Assembly: GCF_000276665.1 (NCBI RefSeq)
Contig: NW_004955429.1
Location: 4,466,478-4,530,477, forward strand
DNA: 64,000 nucleotides
Reading direction: 5' to 3'
Source: Chinchilla lanigera
Taxonomy: Eukaryota > Chordata > Mammalia > Rodentia > Chinchillidae
Under the pieces are notes generated by a model, which was not told the origin of the DNA, made no database searches, and was given only the letters and a program-made list of their open reading frames with translations. Made by a program: the position numbers and the translations under genes. How positions within the stretch are numbered: the first letter of the stretch is position 1; each line of letters begins with the position of its first letter. Shown in pieces: positions 34,230 to 47,267 of this stretch.

Positions 34230-34640
34230 TAGTACCTTCAAGAGCTTAGTTGAACTTGAGAAACTGTTATTCACTGGTATTACACATTTTCATTCAGCTA
34301 TGTTAGTAGACAAGGAACAAGAATAGAGCCAGCGTATGGTTGGAATTCTCCCTAGTTAGAGATTGGCAGATTGAGTGCTTTGAAAGGTCAAGGGGGGAAG
34401 GAAATTGAGGTTGCCGGTGACTTTAGTTGAAATGCTGACCCATGGGTAATTCTATTAAGAGATTTCTGAGGGGAGGCTAATAGTCTTGAAGAATAGAGCA
34501 GGGGTGCAAGAGAATGGCAGGTCTTGATGAATCTGAGGAACAAATTTAATTGGATAAGGCCTTGGAGAGGTGATAAAGTCAGAGATGGAAAGACAGTGGC
34601 TTGTGGTTAGAGTACTGTAACAAAAGTTTTTTCTGAGTTT
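34230..34640 (+). repeat. Ancient unclassified repeat, continuation
   Basis: Contains tgaaaggtcaaggggggaag, ggttgccggtgactttagtt and aatagagcaggggtgcaaga, resembling the later part of the repeat at 32690. Family name unknown. Confidence 0.35.
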
Positions 34641-34739
34641 GCTGAGAAATTAAAACCCAGCAGAACAGAAGTAACAAGGTTATGAATTAGAAGGTTTATG
34701 AAATTTCTAAAATATAGGAAGAAAACAACTACAGTGCTG

Positions 34740-34850
34740 CATAAATTTCAGATACTCTAGAATGCAGATCACACTGCTGTTCTGTTCACTGTAGGAGAAT
34801 CAGTGCCCGGCATGATAATAAGAGCTCAGTAAATAGTTTTTGAATGAAGA
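34740..34850 (+). repeat. L2 3' end, sense
   Basis: Ends with cagtgcccggcatgataata and gctcagtaaatagtttttga, the typical L2 3' terminus. Confidence 0.7.
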
Positions 34851-35077
34851 ACACACTTCTGTAGTCTGTTCTGACTAGTTTATAACGCCAGAAAATTTGA
34901 TTCACGTCTGACACCTAGTGGTATTGCACTTAAAGTACTGTGGACTGGAAGCATTCTGTCTACACCATGAGGGAGATAGTACAGTTGTAGTGTAACAGCT
35001 TTGTTTCTGAAACAAAGCTCCCAAATATTTTGGGGGATTTCAGTTATGGAAATTTTTCAAGGTGGTGATTTGAGTCA

Positions 35078-35150
35078 GTCACTTAATATTTATTGAGTAT
35101 CTGCTCTGTGCCACACATTGTTTTGTGTGCTGGAGATTTTTATATGTGTG
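35078..35150 (-). repeat. L2/MIR-family fragment
   Basis: Contains aatatttattgagtatctgc and tctgtgccacacattgtttt, the reversed terminus of an L2 or MIR element. Confidence 0.6.
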
Positions 35151-35489
35151 TATCACACATGTACACATTTTTGCTTATATAAATTCACCAAATTTGAATA
35201 AATTCGGCTTCACTGGGAATGGGTCACTTGTTTAGAAACCTGATTTTGGGTTTTGTTGTGATTTTTATGTGTGAGACCTTGCTAAATTTATTTCATAGCT
35301 TTGAGGTCACAGCACACAATTAATGTTAAACAGGTATTTTTAGGAGACGGAAGGATGTGTTTTCAGTTGATACTAGAAGCCTAAGTCATGTGCAGTGCCA
35401 CATGCTATGGAGAACCTTTTGGTGGAAACATTCAAAAGTTTTTCTTCTAGTGTTTAAAAATATACAGTACAAAAAATGTACATTGTGTT

Positions 35490-37230
35490 ACTTGTAATCG
35501 CCCACCTGTGCTGTAGCACACCAGAACTTCTTGCTCCTACTAGCGGTGCCTATTTAATTTAGTCCCTATTGGTCAACCTTTCCTTGTCTCTCTGTCTCCG
35601 CTTACTCTTCCCAGCCTCCAGAGATCACCTTCTACCCTCAACTTTTATAGGACCAACTTCTGTAGACACCACATATATGTGAGATCACAAGACACTTATC
35701 TTTCTAAGTGTGATTTTTTTCATTTAACATGATGATCTCCAATTCTGTCTACATTGTTGCAAATCATAGGATTTCATTCCTTTTTATGGCTGAAGAGCAT
35801 TGGCATATGTATATTGATCACATTTGCTTTACCCTTTTAACGGTTGACAGTCACTTTGGTGGTTTTTACTTCTCAGTGATTGTAAGTAGTGTTATAATGA
35901 ATGTGAGAGTACAGGTGTCTCTTTGATGTGATTGATTTAATTTCTTTTGGGTAGGGTGATAGTTCATTGTGGTTTTGGTTTGGATATATCTGCTGATTAG
36001 TGATGTTGGCCATATTTCCCTATGCTTGTATGTCATTTGTGTGTTTTCTTTTGAGAAATGTGTATTTAGGTCTACTGCTCATTTTAAAATTAATTTTCTT
36101 TCCCACTGAGTTTTTGGAACTCTTCTTATGTACTGGCTATTAATCCCCTGTTATCTGGACCATTTGCAAGTATTTTCTCTCATTCTATGGGTTGTCTTTT
36201 CACTCTGATGACTTATTTTCTTTGCTGTACATGCATCAGTTAGTTTGTTGTAGTCCATTTTGTATTTTTGCCTTTGTTTTCTATGCTTTTGGTGTCTTCC
36301 CCAAAAGAATCCTTGCCCTTTGCTATGTCTTCAGATATTTCCACAAGTTGTCTTCCATTGCTCTCATGTCTTACAGGCAAGTCTGTAATACATTTTGATC
36401 TGATTTTTACCATTGGTGAGAGATAGGATCTAGTTTTATCTTTTGCATGTAGATATCCAGTTTTCCCCCTACGTTTTATGGAGAAAACTGTCCTTTCTCC
36501 AATGTATGTTCTTAGCACACATATTGAAAATCAGTTGACTGTATATGCATGAGTTTATTTTTAGGCTTTCTATTCTGGTTCATTGCTCTACGTGCCTATT
36601 TTTATACCAATTCCATGCTGTTTTGATTATTACACCTTTGTATAGTAAGCTTTAAAGTCAGATAGGTCCTGACGTGCCTAGGACCTCCAGTACTATGTTC
36701 AATAATGTGATGAAAGGTGGAATCTTTATCTTGTTTCAGGTCTTAGACAACTAAGTTTTTCCACATTCAGTGTATAATATTAGCTGATGGCCTTTATTAT
36801 GTTGCTCGTGGACCTGATTTTTTATTATGAAGGGGTGTTGAATTTTATCAAATGCCTTTTCTGAATATATTGAGGTGATTGTAGGGTTTTTGTCCTTCAT
36901 TCTGTTAGCGTGGTGTATCCTGGTTATTAACAGCTGAACCATTCTTACGTCTTGCATCTATGGGGTGAATCCCATTTGATCATGTAGATAATATGCTGTT
37001 GGTTGTGACTTGCCTGTTGGAATTTCTCTTTTTTAGAGAATTTTTGCATCTAAGTCCATCAAGGATATTGTTGGCATGTAGTTTTCTTGTTTTGTTTTGT
37101 CTTTGTTTCGTTTTAGTAGGGCAGTGCTGACTTGGTAGAATGTTTTGAAAGAATTTCTCTTAAATTTTCTGGAATAATTTGAGAAGAATTAGTATTATTT
37201 TTTCTTTAAATGCATGGTAGAACTTAGCAG
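35490..37230 (-). repeat. L1M element, antisense, ORF2 remnant
   Basis: Reversed 3' UTR (gatctccaattctgtctaca, ttcctttttatggctgaaga) followed by ORF2. Minus-strand translation at 36751-36957 shows a degraded RT-region motif ([13 protein letters not shown]). Frames are broken throughout. Confidence 0.85.
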
Positions 37231-37503
37231 TGAAGCCATCTGCCCCACACCATTTGACACCAATGATGGCAAATACAATTAAGACCTTTTATACCACTGT
37301 TCCTCTATTATCTTCCTCCAGAAATAACCACTAGACTGCATTTGGTGTCAATAAATTCTTCTGCACGCTCTACCTACATGCCCCCACATGTAGTACATCT
37401 GTTCTCTGCAGAGAAGTAGAGATTTTTTTTAATCATTCAGACTTAATTGTGGTGAATCCCACAATTAATGTGGGATCTATGTCAGTTTATAGTGGAGATT
37501 TGA

Positions 37504-37603
37504 TTATTTTTTCTTTTTATCTTTTGCAGTGCTGAGGATGGAACCCAAGGCCTTGCTCATGCTAGGCAAGCATTCTACCACTGAGTTGCACCCCTAGCAC
37601 TAT
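37504..37603 (-). repeat. ID-like SINE, antisense
   Basis: Reads gtgctgaggatggaacccaa, gctaggcaagcattctacca and ctgagttgcacccctagcac. Confidence 0.85.
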
Positions 37604-37822
37604 AGTTTTTTTAAATCTGGAAAAATAGATACCAATTTTAATAAGCTATTTAATTGACTTTCCTTAATTAATGTTTGATATCCATTATGTGAGATATATC
37701 TTTAGCTTTCTGCCTTTGTGGAAGACATACTTTCTTCACTTTTCTAACATATTGAAGCATATTTTACTTTATCAGCCTTTTAAAATGTAGAAATAGAGGT
37801 TTTTCAAAAAACACCAAAGAAA

Positions 37823-37976
37823 TCAGGTATAGTGGCCCATGCCTGTAATCCCAAAATTTGGGATTACAAACTTGCTGAGACAAGTTTGAGGCCAGCCTGG
37901 GCTATGATGTGAATCAAAGACCAGCCTGAGCTGCATAGTGAAACCTTGTCTCAAAAAGACAAAAAAACCAAAAAAT
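37823..37976 (+). repeat. B1 SINE, sense, host of a nested ID
   Basis: Reads caggtatagtggcccatgcc to accttgtctcaaaaagac. It has the internal duplication and an odd short inverted segment (ccaaaatttgggattacaaa). The ID at 37977 sits in its A-rich tail, and near-identical 17-base flanks (aaaaaaca(c/t)caaagaaa at 37806 and 38102) bracket both. Confidence 0.9.
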
Positions 37977-38101
37977 GGGGCTGGGGGTTTAGCTCAGCGG
38001 CAAAGCGCCTGCCTGGCAAGCGCAAGGTCGTGAGTTCGGTTCCCGGTACCGGAGAAAAAACTAAAAAAAAAAAACAAAAAACAAAAAACAAAAAAACAAA
38101 C
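37977..38101 (+). repeat. ID SINE, sense, young
   Basis: Near-consensus body: ggggctgggggtttagctca, gcgcctgcctggcaagcgca, gagttcggttcccggtaccg, then a long CAAAAAA tail. A 5' tail of the B1 is shared. Confidence 0.95.
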
Positions 38102-38884
38102 AAAAAACATCAAAGAAAAGAATACTTTTTTTTAAAAAAGAAAAACCTGTCACTAAATAGGCAGAAAAGATTTAGTTCTGTTTTAGTTCTATTTATTTAG
38201 TTTAATATTTTTGTTTGTGAACTCAGAAGAAAACCTCCACAGTAGCTGTTATTTTCTATTACTTTGCTTCTGTTTCTAATTGTGGAACATTTTTTTCCTG
38301 TGTAAAGTATACATTTGTTCAGTCTGTTAAAGAAGCGCTACGTTTGTCTGCTGATCTTCATTTCACAGTCCTTTTGTAACTGGCATAGTTCAAACTTCGT
38401 AAAGAAAATCTATTTACGTTACTCTGTTTGCTTTGTGTACTAATACTTTTGTGTACTAAACTTAAAAGTACACAAGTTTACAAATAATTTACATGTTGCA
38501 AGTGATTTTGACTTTAGCATTGTCCAAAGAAGGAAGTCATTAGAAATTTAAATCATCCTCTGGGTCAGGTCCTAAAAGATGGACTAGAGGTGTAGCATTC
38601 TGGTTTGAAATACCAGTCTCTTTGAAGGTATGTAGTTCATGTTAAGAGGTACTGATAATTTTTTTAGCAGTCACTTTTACCATTCTGCCTTCTTTTGTGT
38701 TCTTTTTCCTTTGGCTTAAATTCCTAGCTTCCTCACAATAGGAATATTCCTTTAACCATTGTTTATTGATGATTTGCAATATGATTAGTTCTGTACTACC
38801 TAGCCTAACTGATCCTGATCAGTATATAAACCTTTAGAAGGTTTATCATCAGGCCAGCATAATAATCTATAATATGCATTAAAT

Positions 38885-39240
38885 ACCTGCTTGTACTAGG
38901 TATTATATTAGCACTTTGGTGGATTCTCTTAATCCTCACAACAGCCTTGCCAGGAGAGGAGTAATTATTGTCATCCCCATTTTTCATTTGAGTAAACTGG
39001 GGCATTTATAAATAATTTGTGTAAAATCACTTGGATGTAGATATGTTAGATAAAATAAAGAATGCCCAGTTAAATTTGAATTTCAAGTCAATGAATAATA
39101 ATCTTTAGTTTAAATAAGTATCAAAGATTGCAAATCTGTTAGCCTTATTTGAAAAATAAGTGATGGAGCTGTGATGTTAAACCATACAATGTTATAGGGC
39201 CCAAGGTCTTAACTACTGAATTATATTAGACACAGAGAAT
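38885..39240 (-). repeat. MIR SINE, antisense
   Basis: Shows aatcctcacaacagccttgc, ttttcatttgagtaaactgg and a degraded remainder ending caaggtcttaactactgaat. Probably split by about 100 unrelated bases. Confidence 0.75.
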
Positions 39241-39530
39241 AAAACTCACTGGGACATTCAGTATTTGAATGGCAGCTACTACCTATATATTATTCATTTT
39301 TTTTACTCAGGTTGTATCCTCCAACTAACCATATTACTGCAATGTAGAATTACATGCATTCTTCTTGTTTTGAAATGTAATATTCAACTTCAAGTAAGTT
39401 CATACATGTAAGATCATTTTTTGCTTAGTTTTCTGTAAAAACAGAAAGATTTAATTACATGTACATGCTAAAAAGATACATTTTCCTTTTATGTATTTCA
39501 GTAATATCAAGGAAAGGACACTTGATTTGA

Positions 39531-39596
39531 AACATTTTCAGTATGTTTTTTGTTGTTGTTTGTAACATTTTCAGTATGTTTTTTGTTGTTGTTTGT
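39531..39596. repeat. 33-base perfect tandem duplication
   Basis: Units at 39531-39563 and 39564-39596, each starting aacattttcagtatgttttt, are identical. The second unit runs straight into the T-rich edge of the antisense B1. Confidence 0.95.
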
Positions 39597-39762
39597 TTTT
39601 TGTTTTTCATTCTTTTGTCTTTTTGAGACAGGGTCTCCCTCTGCAGTTCAAGTTGGCCTTGAGCTCACTTTGTAGCTCGGGCTGGTCTCAAACTCACAGC
39701 AATCCTCCTGCCTCAGCCTCCCAAGTGCTGAGATTATAGGCGTGCACCATCACACCCAGCTT
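39597..39762 (-). repeat. B1 SINE, antisense
   Basis: Reads tttgagacagggtctccctc through gtgcaccatcacacccagct, with internal duplication. Confidence 0.94.
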
Positions 39763-40878
39763 CCTTCTATATGTTTTTTTAAAACTGAGAAATTATGAAG
39801 TATAGGTGTGGAATTAAAAGAGGCTTTTACTAGAGATTGCCAGGGAAGCTGTCTTTGTCTACTAAGTAACCATACATGAAAGTAAAGGAGTCAGTTTTCC
39901 TGTTGAATTATATAATGCATTGCAAATTGGATTGGGCTGTTAGTTTTGTACACAGTATCCAGAGATCTACTTTCAAAAAATAAAAACCCAGGAGAATGAA
40001 TGAGATACCCATTTTAAGTTTGATACTTTTGATTTCTAGTTCAAGCAAAATTGCAGACCGCATAAGGTAGAAAGAAGACACTTAAAATTAATGAACCAAG
40101 TGTTTAACTTACGGCTCAGGGTCAGGGAGTTTGGAAATTGAAGAAAAGTATATTCCTTAGTGAGAACCTGCTTATATTCAAAGGATGCTTATGAGGTGGT
40201 CTTCTCTTGTGTAGAACAAATTAGATAGCATTGGGGTAGAATTTAGGAGAAAGTTCAGAACAGAAAGTGAATGGGAATCAAAAGAACAACTCTCAGCAGA
40301 TATGATGGTGCTTTCTGTAGGACTGGCCTTTCTTAAACTGGTCCATCTTCACATTTTCAAGCACTGACACATTTGTCAGTGGCAGAGTATCTCTGACTTT
40401 ACAGTGGCAGTCATTGCAAAGTTAGTATTTCCTTTATAGAAATTGGCACCAAATAATTTTGGACCACTCTATTCTGTGTAAGAGAACTTCACTGTCAGAA
40501 TTTTCAGAAGTCACCCCATTGCTGCCCAGCCAGCTTTTTATTCTTTTCTAGAATTCATGAATGATCATTTACATTTTATATTTTTAAATATAAGTATCGT
40601 GTAATCACCTTTGAGGCACACTGGAGTAGAAGATATCAATAAGAAACATGTCTCTTCTCTTTCATTATATAATTCTTTCCATAAAAGCAATGTTTTAATT
40701 CAGCAAAACTGATTGCATCTTGAATTCTGTAGCCAAGAAGATAGTTTTCCTTGAATGCCAACTATTGTAAATGTTGGGTTGGCTACAGTGGGACCTAGAC
40801 TCATTACCAGCTTGATTGGAATGTGGTTTGCAGTTGAGTGACTAAAACTGATAAGAAACTTTTTTCCTTTTAAACTAT

Positions 40879-41070
40879 AGTCATGTGTTGCCTAAAGTGT
40901 ATATTCTGCAAAATGTGTTGTTAGGCAGTTTTGTCATTATGTGAATGTCTTGTTGTATGCTTACCCTGACCTAGATAGGATAGCCCACTATACACCTAGG
41001 CTATAGCCACCATTGTGTATTTGGTCTGTCACTCATCAAAATGTCATTATGTGATTCATGACTGTAATTG
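40879..41070 (+). repeat. MER2/Tigger-like DNA transposon with terminal inverted repeats
   Basis: Ends read tatagtcatgtgttgcctaa and gtgattcatgactgta, so AGTCATG pairs with CATGACT, next to TA. The interior (gacctagataggatagccca, ctatacacctaggctatagc) matches the MER2 group. No transposase. Confidence 0.8.
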
Positions 41071-41134
41071 TACATGGATTACTTTTATTCAGTGAATAAA
41101 GCTTGACAAATGGATTACTTTCAATTGCTTTTGA

Positions 41135-41420
41135 AACAGCTTGTAATGCCACATTTGAATTCAGACCTGGGCTCAAGTTCCCACTCTGCCTGTTGCAAGT
41201 TGCTTAGTCTCTCTTTCTTCCTCAGTCAATTTTAGGGTCATAAAGTATATCTTGAAGGTTTTTGTGAATTAATGTTATTAATTTATGTCATAACTGCTTA
41301 CTAAATGCCTGACTGAGTCTAGCCCCTGTGGATACTAGGGAGCATGATAAACTTCCTGTTCTTTAATGTTAATGGGAGGGATGCGTCACGCCTGTAAGAA
41401 AATACAAACATAACTTTAGG
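41135..41420 (+). repeat. MIR fragment followed by an L2-like fragment
   Basis: MIR: ttgaattcagacctgggctc, ttgcaagttgcttagtctct. From about 41300 an L2-like segment: gcccctgtggatactaggga. Confidence 0.55.
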
Positions 41421-41831
41421 TGCCAAGTCATGGGTTCTGTGAAGAAAAACCCTGGCACATACACAGATCTTAAAATGACAAAGCAAGGAATTGAACCTAT
41501 GTCTGCTTGCTTCTGAAACAGTTTCTACTATGTTCTGTGGCTTAAGTAGTTAAGTTATCCATCTGTTGTTTTAGAGGAAAATAGCTAAGTGTGTAAGGGG
41601 AGCTGCTGATAGGTATTCCATTATTAAGAAGCTTATTTCGAGCCACCTTTGTGTATGTACCATAATTAAGAACTCAGTTTTATATTGGAGTAGTGATGAG
41701 TGTCTTATATTTGACACTCATTTCCTGCCCAGTGTTTGTGTTTAACAAGGACTGCTACATTACTGTACACCTGTGTGTGTCCCATTTTCTCAGTTGTATT
41801 CTTCTTCAGTTGTCCGGAACATGTGTGTCTT

Positions 41832-41922
41832 TTTTTTTTTTTTTCCAGTACCGGGAATCAAATTCATGACCTTGCGCTTGCCGGGCAGGTGCTGTGCCAC
41901 TGAGCTAAATCCCCAGCCCCTT
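41832..41922 (-). repeat. ID SINE, antisense, with 11-base target-site duplication
   Basis: Reads ccagtaccgggaatcaaatt, gccgggcaggtgctgtgcca and taaatccccagcccc. Flanked by ATGTGTGTCTT at 41821-41831 and 41923-41933. Confidence 0.95.
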
Positions 41923-41939
41923 ATGTGTGTCTTCTACGT

Positions 41940-42082
41940 CAGCGGTTCTCAAACCTGAGTGCGCATCACGACCACTAGAGTGTCTGATTTGGGGGTCTGA
42001 GCAGGGTCCACAGTTCACATTCCTAACATTCCCAAGTGCTACTGATGCTGCTACTTTGGGGACCGCATGTGGAGAACTGCTG
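41940..42082 (+). repeat. MER5A (hAT-Charlie) element
   Basis: Near-complete: starts CAGCGGTTCTC and ends GAGAACTGCTG, inverted with one mismatch. Interior tgctactgatgctgctactt and ttggggaccgcatgtg fit MER5A. Confidence 0.88.
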
Positions 42083-42414
42083 ACCACCTTCTTGTCCCCC
42101 CACAGTGCTTATGATATATTTATCACTCAGCTAAAATGTTCGCTTACCTGTGCATCACTCCTTGACTTCTACTATATGTACTGAAATTGTTATTCCCAAA
42201 TTTTAGTGTGTAATTAGGATCTCCTGAGAAACCTGTTAGCAAAGCACATTTCTATTTGGACTGCAGAACATTCATTTTTAGCAAGCACCCAAGATATTAA
42301 TGTAGATGATCCTTGGACAACAGCTTGTGAAATATGGACTGCATTACAGAGCTGATCATGTTCTCCTCATTGCCATGGATACGTTTCGTATTTATATCTG
42401 ACTTTTGAAATATT

Positions 42415-42640
42415 TCATTTATTTGTCTTTCTTTTGCCAGCATCCCTAAAGGGAAGAAATATATCTTGTTAATTATTGTATCTTAATGCTTAGCACATCA
42501 CCTTGGCAGTGAGCTTTGCCACTTATTATTCAGGTCACCTTGGAGGGCTACTTAACCTCTTTAAGCTTCAGTTTCCTCTTGTACAGTGGTGGTAGCAATA
42601 CTTGTTTGCTGTGGAAATCAGCAGCTCGAAGGCATGTATA
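42415..42640 (+). repeat. L2 fragment followed by MIR, sense
   Basis: L2-like text at 42415-42500 (tgtatcttaatgcttagcac). From about 42500, the MIR core: gctttgccacttattattca and acttaacctctttaagcttc. Confidence 0.7.
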
Positions 42641-42853
42641 TAGACGTGGTGTACTAACATACACAGAACAAACTCACTCAGTGGAAACCATCACAGTTTT
42701 GTGGTTGCTGTTGTATTATGGAAGAACCTCCAATGTTATGATTTTAGCATCCATTTCATTATATGTGCCTAGTACTTTAATGATCTCTTGATTCAGTTAA
42801 TTGTGTCAATTAAATATCGTTTTATATTTTGGTATTTTAATAAAATATCATGA

Positions 42854-44431
<1,578 letters not shown>

Positions 44432-45363
44432 TAAGATTACTGAAACACGATGAATTTGGCCAGAGATAGGTTTTATAAATCAATGGAGCAAGTAGATTTT
44501 ATATAATATTCTTATGAGGGATTCAGGTTTTGCAGAGATGTGGAACTTATTTTACAGTGGCATTTGAGACTTGCCAAGAATCACCTACCTAAGGATAGTT
44601 TAATTGATGGCTTTGCTATGGCACATTTGTCAGATTTGTGATTAAAATACTGCAGAGTCTCAGAGGCACACATTTTACATTTACTGTAAGTTACCCACTT
44701 GTATTTAAAGTGGCAAATATATAATATTTTAAAAATGCAAACCTAGTTGAGGTATATTACTTTTAATGCATTGATTATTCTTACTGAATAAGATTTCTGT
44801 CATAAATTCATTCATTCAACATAACAGGACATTTCTTTTTAATTCATTTGTCTGCCTACAATCTGTAGAATTTTGAGTTCTAAAGATAAACATACATATT
44901 TGCAAAATGACTGTCTATAGGGCCTTAAAGGTACTTTAGTCCAACTGGGTCTCTTTTATACACACACACCTAGAGAATTTCAAGTAATGAATAAAGAAAT
45001 TCAATCCAAAGGAGTCATGATACTGGATTTTTGTCAAGAGTAGGCCAGGAATCTGGGTCTGATTTCCAGATCACAACTGTTCTAAGATTCTAAGTGCCAT
45101 AACTGTGGTTTTAACAAATGTTTTCTATTCGCTTTACTCACCTTAAAATTCATGAAATTCTTTATTTTCTAAAGGTTATTATCATGCTCTTTTAGACACA
45201 TCTAAAGCAGTTTGTGTCACAGGCTAAAGTAGTTAGAATGCTCTAGTCCCTTGTCATTTTGTACAATTAAATGACATGGTCATGATTAATTGATCTTAGA
45301 GTATTCCTTTTAGTGTTTTAATATTTCAGAAGATTTTTAGAGAAAACAACTCTTTTCCCTCTT

Positions 45364-45540
45364 TACTAGGGATAGAATACCCAGGAACTTACTCTGAGCT
45401 ACATCCCTAACCCTTTTTAATTTTGAGATAGGATCTCACTGAGTTGCTAAATTGCTCAAACTGAACTCAAATTTGGAATCCTGCTGCCTCAGGCTCCCAG
45501 ATAGCTGGGATTGCAGGCTTGCACCACCACGCCTGGCTGA
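45364..45540 (-). repeat. B1-ID composite SINE, antisense
   Basis: ID-like part first (tagggatagaatacccagga, tacatccctaaccc), then an antisense B1-like part (gagataggatctcactgagt to gcttgcaccaccacgcctgg). Same order as 30540 and 60140. Confidence 0.8.
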
Positions 45541-46349
45541 GGAAACAACTTAAACCTTGCCTGTAAAGTCAGTGATGAATTAAAAGCGTCTTCACAAGCC
45601 AGCAGCAGATTGAACATTTTAGTTTCTTCACAAATTGGAGTCTTCGTAAATACAGCAATATGTTTTGTCAGCCTATCACTTACAGATTTTTCCTGTTTGT
45701 TAGTATGTCTTCTTTTAGAATATTTTTAGTAGCCACAACTTGATCTTTGTTTTCATCAAAATCTATATAACTTTTTGTTACTGGTGTAGATCTTACAGAG
45801 TAAATACTTTGGGTTAACAGTCTTGATTTTCAATTTTCAGCCAATAAGAGCAATTTGAAAATTAGAGAAATTCTGTTTTTTCATGATTTTATTTTCTTTT
45901 TAAAAATTGTGTTCCTTTTGTCTACCATCGGTAGAAGAGGATAATGCAGCATGGTCGTTGAGATTCTGCAGTGCACTAATATAAAAATTATTCCTGCAAA
46001 AGAATTTTTCTAAACATCAGCATGCATTTTCAGACAAGTTTATTGAAATACAAATGCCCCTAATTTTACTAGTTATTTGAATCTGTTCTCATCGGTTTGC
46101 CATTTTTAGCATTTATGAACCTAGAATATGGTTCAAATCTACCAAGTGGAGGCACCAATCAATTACTAGATTGTAAATTTTTGGCTCCTTGCTTTTTAAT
46201 CTTTGATTTATATTGGAGGAAAATTTTGATTCTGTTGAAAGAGCTGTGGAGGCACTTGACGGAGATAGCGTCACTGTCTTTGCTGTATCTAAGTGTAATT
46301 CTAGATCACAAGATTCAGTTTGATCTCTCCCCTTTTTTATCTTTTCTTT

Positions 46350-46445
46350 TTTTTTCTTTTTTTGATGTAAGGCTCTGGGGATAGAACCTCAGGCCTTGTG
46401 TGGGTGTTAGGCAAGCACTGTTCTCGCTGAGCTGTCCTCAAAGCC
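46350..46445 (-). repeat. ID-like SINE, antisense
   Basis: Reads ctctggggatagaacctcag, ttaggcaagcactgttctcg and ctgagctgtcctcaaagcc. Confidence 0.8.
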
Positions 46446-46705
46446 ACCTTTTTAAACCTAGAGACTTCTCTATCATGTTTAACAGAAAATTTACAGCGTG
46501 AAAATAAAACAAGATTTTGAGCTGTTCCTGAAAGGCTCTGAAATTAAATCACAGGTCTGAAAGCAAATAGTTGAGATGATATTGGCACTGTTGTAAAAAA
46601 TAAATCATTTTAGTAGTTGTGAGAGTGAACTGATCTCCTTTACTCTGAGGCTGAGGAAATACTTCAAAATTAGAATGTTCAGTAATGCTGCCGTTGTTAA
46701 ATTTG

Positions 46706-46775
46706 AGGGTCTCAGTGGTTGAGGACTTAGCCCTGTACAAAGTTCTGGGTTTAATCCCTAGGAATACCAAAAAAA
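46706..46775 (+). repeat. ID-like SINE fragment, sense
   Basis: Reads gtctcagtggttgaggactt, gccctgtacaaagttctggg and tttaatccctaggaatacc, followed by A. The flank taatttgagggt-like text (about 46700 and 46788) suggests a duplication. Confidence 0.65.
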
Positions 46776-47212
46776 ACCCCACAAAGCTTAATTTGAGGGT
46801 TCTTCTGTTGCTTTTATCAAGTTTTTAAGTTGATAGACTATGTGATAAAAATCTATTTGTTTTGTGACTTGAACAAAATCATAAATAATTGTATATTCTG
46901 AGTTTTGTTCTAGAACTATTTAATATAGACGTAATATTCTTTATATTTCTAAATTAGAAGCACATTAGAAAGAAGACTTGACTGATTATAAATAACACAA
47001 ACATATGGCAGGGCCCTTTTGTACATTATTGACTTACCTCTATAAAAGTAACTTCTTTTTGTTCTAATGATTTGTTCCTGAAAACTAAAATTTTAAAAAC
47101 CCCAAATTAAAACACTTTATTTTAAAAATATTTCTGAGTGAACTACTTTTCCTGTAAGCCTTTATTAAATACTTAGACCTCTGCTAAAATAGTGTAATAT
47201 ATTTACTTTCAG

Positions 47213-47267
47213 TGGTACAACATTGGAACTTAGTGTGATGCCAAAAGATGAAGATATTCTCCAAGTG
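47213..47267 (+). CDS. ARHGAP21: ARHGAP21 coding exon: last PDZ strand (55 nt)
   Basis: One base completes the Ser. Eighteen codons follow: GTTLELSVMPKDEDILQV. The acceptor is tactttcag and the donor is a consensus gtaagt. It supplies the final beta-strand of the PDZ domain (T-L-E-L-S-V-M) and an acidic exit. The exon ends in phase 0, directly ahead of the large exon at 53775. I recall Asp in the human protein where this sequence has Gly at the first full codon, so this position may vary between species. Confidence 0.95.
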
